From Oscillospiraceae bacterium (GTDB lineage: Bacteria; Bacillota; Clostridia; Saccharofermentanales; Saccharofermentanaceae), in the NCBI GenBank assembly GCA_900176545.1, contig FWXP01000006.1, positions 1 through 64,000 on the forward strand: DNA of 64,000 nt. Reading direction: 5' to 3'. Positions 59,702-64,000 of the stretch are shown piece by piece. The position numbers and the translations under genes were made by a program. The notes under the pieces were generated by a model that was given only the letters and a program-made list of their open reading frames with translations, did no database searches and was not told where the DNA came from. Numbering within the stretch: position 1 is the stretch's first letter; every line of letters starts with the position of its first letter.

Positions 59702-60046
59702 ATGAAGGTTCCCAAGTCAAAGAAGAAATTTAATACTATCATGAGGGTGATGACCGTATGCATCATCGTCTGGCTGCTGGCATGGATCGTGGCAACAATA
59801 CTCTATGCTTCCGTCATCCCCGCCATAGCAGGAGCGATAACATCGTGTCTGTTCGCGATCATATTGGCGGAGTTTTACTACTCGGGAGTCCAGTTCGTCT
59901 GCCCGGACTGTAATATCGGATTCGTTCCCAAGAGAGCGGATCTTATGAAGTCGATCCACTTTAAGAGAGGAAGGAAGTTCACCTGTCCCACATGCGGGAA
60001 GGAAGTAGTCGCCATAGAATCATTCAGAGGCGACGAAGAAGACTGA
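59702..60046 (+). CDS. Small membrane protein with C-terminal zinc ribbon
   Basis: The protein has 114 residues starting MKVPKSKKKFNTIMRV. I chose the ATG at 59702 because AAAGGAG lies ten bases before it; an ATG nine bases earlier is too close. Two helices (about 12-34 and 38-58) are followed by a cytoplasmic zinc ribbon: CPDCNIGF and CPTCGKE, two CxxC pairs 28 residues apart. The function is unknown. It is a single gene with a terminator behind it. Confidence 0.78.
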   Translation: MKVPKSKKKFNTIMRVMTVCIIVWLLAWIVATILYASVIPAIAGAITSCLFAIILAEFYYSGVQFVCPDCNIGFVPKRADLMKSIHFKRGRKFTCPTCGKEVVAIESFRGDEED

Positions 60047-60066
60047 TATAGATCTGATATGACGAC

Positions 60067-60098
60067 AAAGAGCTTCAGGGAGATCCTGAAGCTCTTTT
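60067..60098. terminator. Bidirectional intrinsic terminator
   Basis: AAAGAGCTTCAGG and CCTGAAGCTCTTT form 13 perfect pairs with a five-base loop. Both strands end in a T tract, so it serves both convergent genes. Confidence 0.9.
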
Positions 60099-60122
60099 AT
60101 CGTGGTTCATTCGATCTTAGTG

Positions 60123-61484
60123 TTAAGCATATATCTCCGAATAGAACTGGCAGCCGTTCCTTCCGTTCTCTTTGACCTGATAGAGGGCTGCATCTGCCTG
60201 GCGGAACATCTCTTCGGGATCAGTCGATTCACCGTTATAAGAAACGCCAACGCTTAATGTTATCGGAGGGACATCGTTGACCATCTCGCTTAATTCCTTG
60301 CCGATGAACTTCATCTTATTGGTTATAAGAGTCCTTGGATCGTCCATTATATTCACCATAAGGACAAGGAATTCGTCTCCGCCTATCCTGCAGACATAGT
60401 CATCCGAACGGAAATGTCTCTTAAGAGTATCTGCGACTCTCTTAAGGACCTTATCTCCGGTATCATGTCCGTAGTTATCGTTTATGTATTTGAACTTATC
60501 CGCGTCGATTATGAGCATAGCGGTAGTCGACATATCGAGCGTATTCTTGATGAATTCGTAGCCGGCTCTGTTATATACACCCGTAAGTTCGTCGTGGGAA
60601 GCCTTGAAGTTGAGGTGAGAGATACTGTTCTTATATGTGTTGTACATTCCGTTGTATGCAGTCGCCAGATAACGGAATTCCGAGGCGCCGATGATCGGGA
60701 TGCTCTCGTCCTTACGGATGTGATCCACCGCCTTGAGGATGGGCTGAATACCGAGATTTGTATGCAGCCATATTATGGTGATCATGAGGATAGCCTGGAC
60801 TACTATAAGGAACATTACGCTCATAAGCGCTCTTCTGGCATTGCTCTCTATTCCCTGCTGAGATGTGAAAGTAGTATTTTTCAGTGCCTTGAGACAGTCG
60901 TTCAGATTCCTTCTTATCTCATTTTTCTGGTAATAGTATTCGGCGTTATGGACCATTGACATGGCAAGCTCTATCTTCTCTTCGGAACTTAAAGCGGAGT
61001 CCTCTTCTGTAAGGACTACATCTGCCAGTACATCGGGGATATCCGTATCTTCGGTAGCATCAAGTACCAGCCTCATGGCATAGTATTCTCTGTCCATTAG
61101 ATTAGCGGAATGTCGCATACTGTCCTGCAATTCATAAAGTGCGACCGAATCAGGCATTATCTCTTCAAGTGCACTTATGGCATTCTCACGTCTTTTTACT
61201 TCAAATGCCTCGTTGAAGTAATTGTCCATATAGACTCTGTCGTTTAATACGGCATAGCACTGTACCTGTTCGGTCAGATAATCCGAAGCGTCCATGAGGG
61301 ACATGGCCTGATCTTCGAGTTCTATATAGACGTCGGTGGATCGTTCCAGTTTCTTGAAATTAACAAAGGTCTGGACCGATGAATAAATAAGCGCCAGCGT
61401 AAGAAGAACCGATGTCATGAGCATCAATCTCGAGGTTATCTTAAGCGACAGACCTTCTTCTCTTACTTTCCTTACAACAGACAT
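60123..61484 (-). CDS. Membrane-bound diguanylate cyclase
   Basis: The 453-residue protein has a helix near 18-38 and another near 220-242 that enclose a mostly helical outer sensor domain (about 40-218, a four-helix-bundle-like sensor). A HAMP-like linker (IQPILKAVDHIRKDESIP) leads to the GGDEF domain (about 290-450) with DELTGVYNRAGYEF, DADKFKYINDNYGHDTGD and active site RIGGDEFLVL. The I-site RxxD is not obvious. It should make cyclic-di-GMP in response to an outer signal. It is a single gene, convergent with the zinc-ribbon gene. Confidence 0.93.
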   Translation of the reverse strand: MSVVRKVREEGLSLKITSRLMLMTSVLLTLALIYSSVQTFVNFKKLERSTDVYIELEDQAMSLMDASDYLTEQVQCYAVLNDRVYMDNYFNEAFEVKRRENAISALEEIMPDSVALYELQDSMRHSANLMDREYYAMRLVLDATEDTDIPDVLADVVLTEEDSALSSEEKIELAMSMVHNAEYYYQKNEIRRNLNDCLKALKNTTFTSQQGIESNARRALMSVMFLIVVQAILMITIIWLHTNLGIQPILKAVDHIRKDESIPIIGASEFRYLATAYNGMYNTYKNSISHLNFKASHDELTGVYNRAGYEFIKNTLDMSTTAMLIIDADKFKYINDNYGHDTGDKVLKRVADTLKRHFRSDDYVCRIGGDEFLVLMVNIMDDPRTLITNKMKFIGKELSEMVNDVPPITLSVGVSYNGESTDPEEMFRQADAALYQVKENGRNGCQFYSEIYA

Positions 61485-61666
61485 GACTTAACCTTTCCGA
61501 TATAGGTAGGATATGTTTATTCTAAAACGCAAGGACACATAATGAAGGCTAATTCAATGACGTAAATGTTAAAATTCAGCAAAAATCTTTTATCCTTTGG
61601 CTCCCGCGCTGTGTATTGACAATCATTTCATATTATTTTATCGTTCTCCCACAGGAGAAATGACGT

Positions 61667-63025
61667 ATGGAAGAGAATAAGATGGGCGTAAGGCCCGTAA
61701 AGAAACTGTTGATCACAATGTCCGTGCCCATGATGATCTCGATGCTCGTACAGGCACTTTATAATATCGTTGACAGTGTATTTGTTGCGCAGGTATCAGA
61801 AGATGCCGTTACCGCGTTGGCGGCAGCATTCCCGATGCAGAATCTCTTGATCTCCCTGGGTATGGGAACCTGCGTAGGTGTTAATGCGCTTCTGTCCAAA
61901 GGACTCGGAGCAAAGGATCAGGAGGCAGCTGATAACGCTGCCAATATGGGATTGCTCTTGTCGGCTGTTCACTATGTCTTCTTTATGTGTGTAGGACTTT
62001 TGAGTGTCTCCGTATTCGTGCGTTCTCAGACGGATAATCCTTCTACGATCGCTTATGCCATCTCTTACCTCAGGATAATATGTGTATTATCATTCGGATG
62101 CTTCTTCCAGGTAATGATGGAGAGACTCCTGCAGTCCACGGGAAGAACACATCTGAGCATGATATCTCAGACGAGCGGTGCGCTGATAAATATACTCTTT
62201 GACTATATCCTGATATTCGGTCATTTCGGATTCCCCAGAATGGAAGTTGCAGGTGCTGCTGTCGCTACATGTATAGGTCAGATCTGTGCTGCATGTATCG
62301 GACTGTTCCTTAATCTTAAGTTCAATCCCGAAGTGCATCTTTCCATAAAACGTATCCTTAAGCCGCATGTAGAGACGGTAAAGAAGATCTATCTGATAGG
62401 TGTTCCTTCCATGCTCATGATGGCTATCGGAACCCCTATGACTTACTGCATGAATCGTATTACCGGCATGTTCTCGGAGGACGGCATGTGGGTGTTCGGA
62501 TCATACTTTAAGCTTCAGAGCTTCTTCTTCATGCCCGTCTTCGGCCTCAATAACGGTCTTATTCCCATATTGGCGTACAACTACGGTGCCAAGAAGAAGG
62601 CCAGGATCAAGGAGGGACTTAAGTTCGCCGTTGTCCTCGGAGTATGCATCATGCTCGTGGGAACTCTTGTATTTAATGTGTTCCCTAAGAATCTTCTCTT
62701 GTTATTCAAAGCCAACAGCGTGCGTCTCAAGATCGGTATCCCGGCACTTCGTACCATTGGCCTGAGCTACCCCATGGCTGCCGTTGCCATTATGTTAGGT
62801 TCGGTCTTCCAGGCTTTTGCAAAGAGTAAGTATTCTTTCTTTATATCCATAGCAAGGCAGCTCGTTGTGCTTATCCCCGTAGCGTGGCTTCTTGCTCAGA
62901 CAGGCAATATCAACAACGTATGGTGGGCTTTCCCGATAGCGGAGATCGTATCACTCTCGTTGACTGTGGTATTCTTTAGGAAAGTAAAAGCGCAGGTCAT
63001 AGACTCTCTTCCCGACCTGCAGTAA
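61667..63025 (+). CDS. MATE family multidrug exporter
   Basis: This is a 452-residue protein with 12 hydrophobic segments. N-terminal MGVRPVKKLLITMSVPMMIS and the second-helix motif VDSVFVAQVSEDAVTALAAAFPMQ are typical of the DinF/NorM-type MATE group, as is GVPSMLMMAIGTPMTYCMN at the start of the second half. It exports cationic drugs by sodium or proton exchange. No clear consensus binding site precedes the ATG (ACAGGAGAAATG is very close). It is followed after 13 bases by the endonuclease IV gene, and they may be co-transcribed. Confidence 0.92.
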   Translation: MEENKMGVRPVKKLLITMSVPMMISMLVQALYNIVDSVFVAQVSEDAVTALAAAFPMQNLLISLGMGTCVGVNALLSKGLGAKDQEAADNAANMGLLLSAVHYVFFMCVGLLSVSVFVRSQTDNPSTIAYAISYLRIICVLSFGCFFQVMMERLLQSTGRTHLSMISQTSGALINILFDYILIFGHFGFPRMEVAGAAVATCIGQICAACIGLFLNLKFNPEVHLSIKRILKPHVETVKKIYLIGVPSMLMMAIGTPMTYCMNRITGMFSEDGMWVFGSYFKLQSFFFMPVFGLNNGLIPILAYNYGAKKKARIKEGLKFAVVLGVCIMLVGTLVFNVFPKNLLLLFKANSVRLKIGIPALRTIGLSYPMAAVAIMLGSVFQAFAKSKYSFFISIARQLVVLIPVAWLLAQTGNINNVWWAFPIAEIVSLSLTVVFFRKVKAQVIDSLPDLQ

Positions 63026-63038
63026 ACAGGAGAAGATC

Positions 63039-63869
63039 ATGATAAATATCGGATGTCATTTGAGCAGTTCAGGCGGATTTCTTGCCATGGGCAAGCATGC
63101 GACGGAGCTTGGAGCAGATACTTTTGCTTTCTTTACGCGTAATCCCAGAGGAGGAAGCGCTAAGGAGATAGATCCCGAAGATGCCAAAGCTCTCGTGGAA
63201 TATATGGAGAAGGAGCATTTCGGAAAGCTTGTTGCACATGCTCCCTATACCATGAATGTCTGTGCGGCAAAACCCGATATCAAGGAGTTCTCCCGTAATA
63301 TGCTCAAGGAGGATATACTTCGCATGGAGTATGTTCCCGGCAACTACTATAATTTCCATCCCGGATCTCATGTAGGGCAGGGCGCGGAGGAAGCTATCCC
63401 CATGATCGCGGATGCTCTTAACGACGCGATGTTCGAAGAGCAGAAGACGATAGTGCTCCTTGAGACCATGGCCGGCAAGGGCTCTGAGGTAGGAAGGAAC
63501 TTCGAAGAGCTTAAAGCGATAATCGACAGGGTAGAGCTTAAGGATAAGATCGGCGTATGCTTTGATACATGCCATACATGGGACGGCGGCTACGATGTCG
63601 TAGGTAATATCGATGCTGTCCTCGATGAGTTCGATAAGGTCATAGGCCTCGATAAGCTCTATGCACTGCACTTAAACGACAGCAAGAATCCCATGGATTC
63701 ACATAAGGACAGGCACGAGAAGATCGGCGAAGGACTTCTTGGTGAAGAGGGTATAAGGAATGTGATCACGCATCCTCTCCTTCAGGGAAAGCCTTTTATA
63801 CTCGAGACTCCTAATGAGGATGATGGTTATAAGGCCGAGATCGCTCTTATAAGATCCTGGATGGTCTAA
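63039..63869 (+). CDS. nfo: Deoxyribonuclease IV (endonuclease IV)
   Basis: The 276-residue TIM-barrel enzyme cleaves DNA at abasic sites for base-excision repair. Zinc-binding motifs are visible: VAHAPYTMNVCA, YYNFHPGSHVGQG, LLETMAGKGSEVG, GVCFDTCHTWDGGYD, LHLNDSKNPMDSHKDRHEKIGEGLLG. All are characteristic of Nfo. The length is normal. CAGGAG lies eight bases before the ATG. Confidence 0.96.
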   Translation: MINIGCHLSSSGGFLAMGKHATELGADTFAFFTRNPRGGSAKEIDPEDAKALVEYMEKEHFGKLVAHAPYTMNVCAAKPDIKEFSRNMLKEDILRMEYVPGNYYNFHPGSHVGQGAEEAIPMIADALNDAMFEEQKTIVLLETMAGKGSEVGRNFEELKAIIDRVELKDKIGVCFDTCHTWDGGYDVVGNIDAVLDEFDKVIGLDKLYALHLNDSKNPMDSHKDRHEKIGEGLLGEEGIRNVITHPLLQGKPFILETPNEDDGYKAEIALIRSWMV

Positions 63870-64000
63870 ACGAAGATAAAAGCCGTATCCCAGCCGGGTA
63901 CGTGAGGCAGGTGGCGCATGTAGACCTTGTAGTCACTTCTTATCTTCAATACTTCCAAAGGAAGATCAAAGATATCTTCGCTCCTGTGGTAGCACGCCAT
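63866..64000 (-). CDS. Possible C-terminal end of a minus-strand gene (cut by window edge)
   Basis: The minus strand is open for 44 codons from the edge to a TAG that overlaps the nfo stop. The translation ends SDYKVYMRHLPHVPGWDTAF and looks protein-like, but it is too short to identify. It could also be non-coding, since the region holds an imperfect hairpin (GTATCCC/GGGTAC). Confidence 0.3.
   Translation of the reverse strand: MACYHRSEDIFDLPLEVLKIRSDYKVYMRHLPHVPGWDTAFIFV

Overview
The window looks like a chromosomal stretch of a Gram-positive anaerobe of the class Clostridia (Bacillota). The reasons are strong AGGAGG-type ribosome binding sites, SigA-type promoters, intrinsic terminators, many lipoproteins with a Lys-rich signal and Cys lipobox, BceAB/Bcr-like and FtsX-like ABC transporters beside two-component genes, a PadR-DUF1700-DUF4097 operon, ThiW-type thiamine uptake and a cytoplasmic GH10 xylanase. 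The xylanase suggests a plant-fibre or gut/rumen habitat; species level cannot be settled from the sequence alone.

Layout. 1-4.8 kb: the tail of an IS110-type transposase, a zinc-ribbon protein, a lipoprotein, and a sigma factor fused to a membrane anchor and extracellular repeats. 4.8-11.1 kb: DUF1266/DUF2185, flavin-reductase, HD-GYP and degenerate M50-like genes, a solitary DUF4143 ATPase under iterated operator repeats, and a broken GNAT gene. 11.1-17.3 kb: a very large PAS/GGDEF/EAL protein and a VanW protein. 17.4-18.3 kb: an unusual RNA region with a leader-peptide/attenuator-like transcript, tRNA-Asn, CCA-ended tRNA-like elements including a tRNA-Tyr look-alike with an aberrant T-loop, tRNA-Gln and tRNA-Cys. 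18.3-28.5 kb: small hypotheticals, a nitroreductase, CPBP proteases, a condensation-adenylation-carrier NRPS module fused to a PlsC acyltransferase, paired lipoproteins and the xylanase.

28.6-35.6 kb: a Ktr/Trk potassium system coupled to an OmpR-type regulator, an ABC exporter and the partner kinase, then a DUF4160/DUF2442 toxin-antitoxin-like pair under a palindromic operator. 35.8-45.1 kb: serC-serA, fumC, an ABC transporter, a third CPBP protein and the PadR operon. 45.4-48.3 kb: two membrane proteins, an MNT-HEPN toxin-antitoxin cassette bracketed by a 31-bp direct repeat, with the HEPN toxin gutted by an internal deletion, and a TraX-like protein. 48.4-52.6 kb: a TPP riboswitch and thiWMEDC. 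52.6-59.6 kb: a LiaSR-like two-component system followed by an S41 peptidase and an FtsX-type ABC transporter. 59.7-64 kb: a zinc-ribbon membrane protein, a diguanylate cyclase, a MATE exporter and endonuclease IV.

The items most worth following up are the NRPS-PlsC fusion, the leader/tRNA-like RNA region, and the deleted HEPN toxin with its flanking repeats. All assignments are by eye from sequence motifs; no database search was run.
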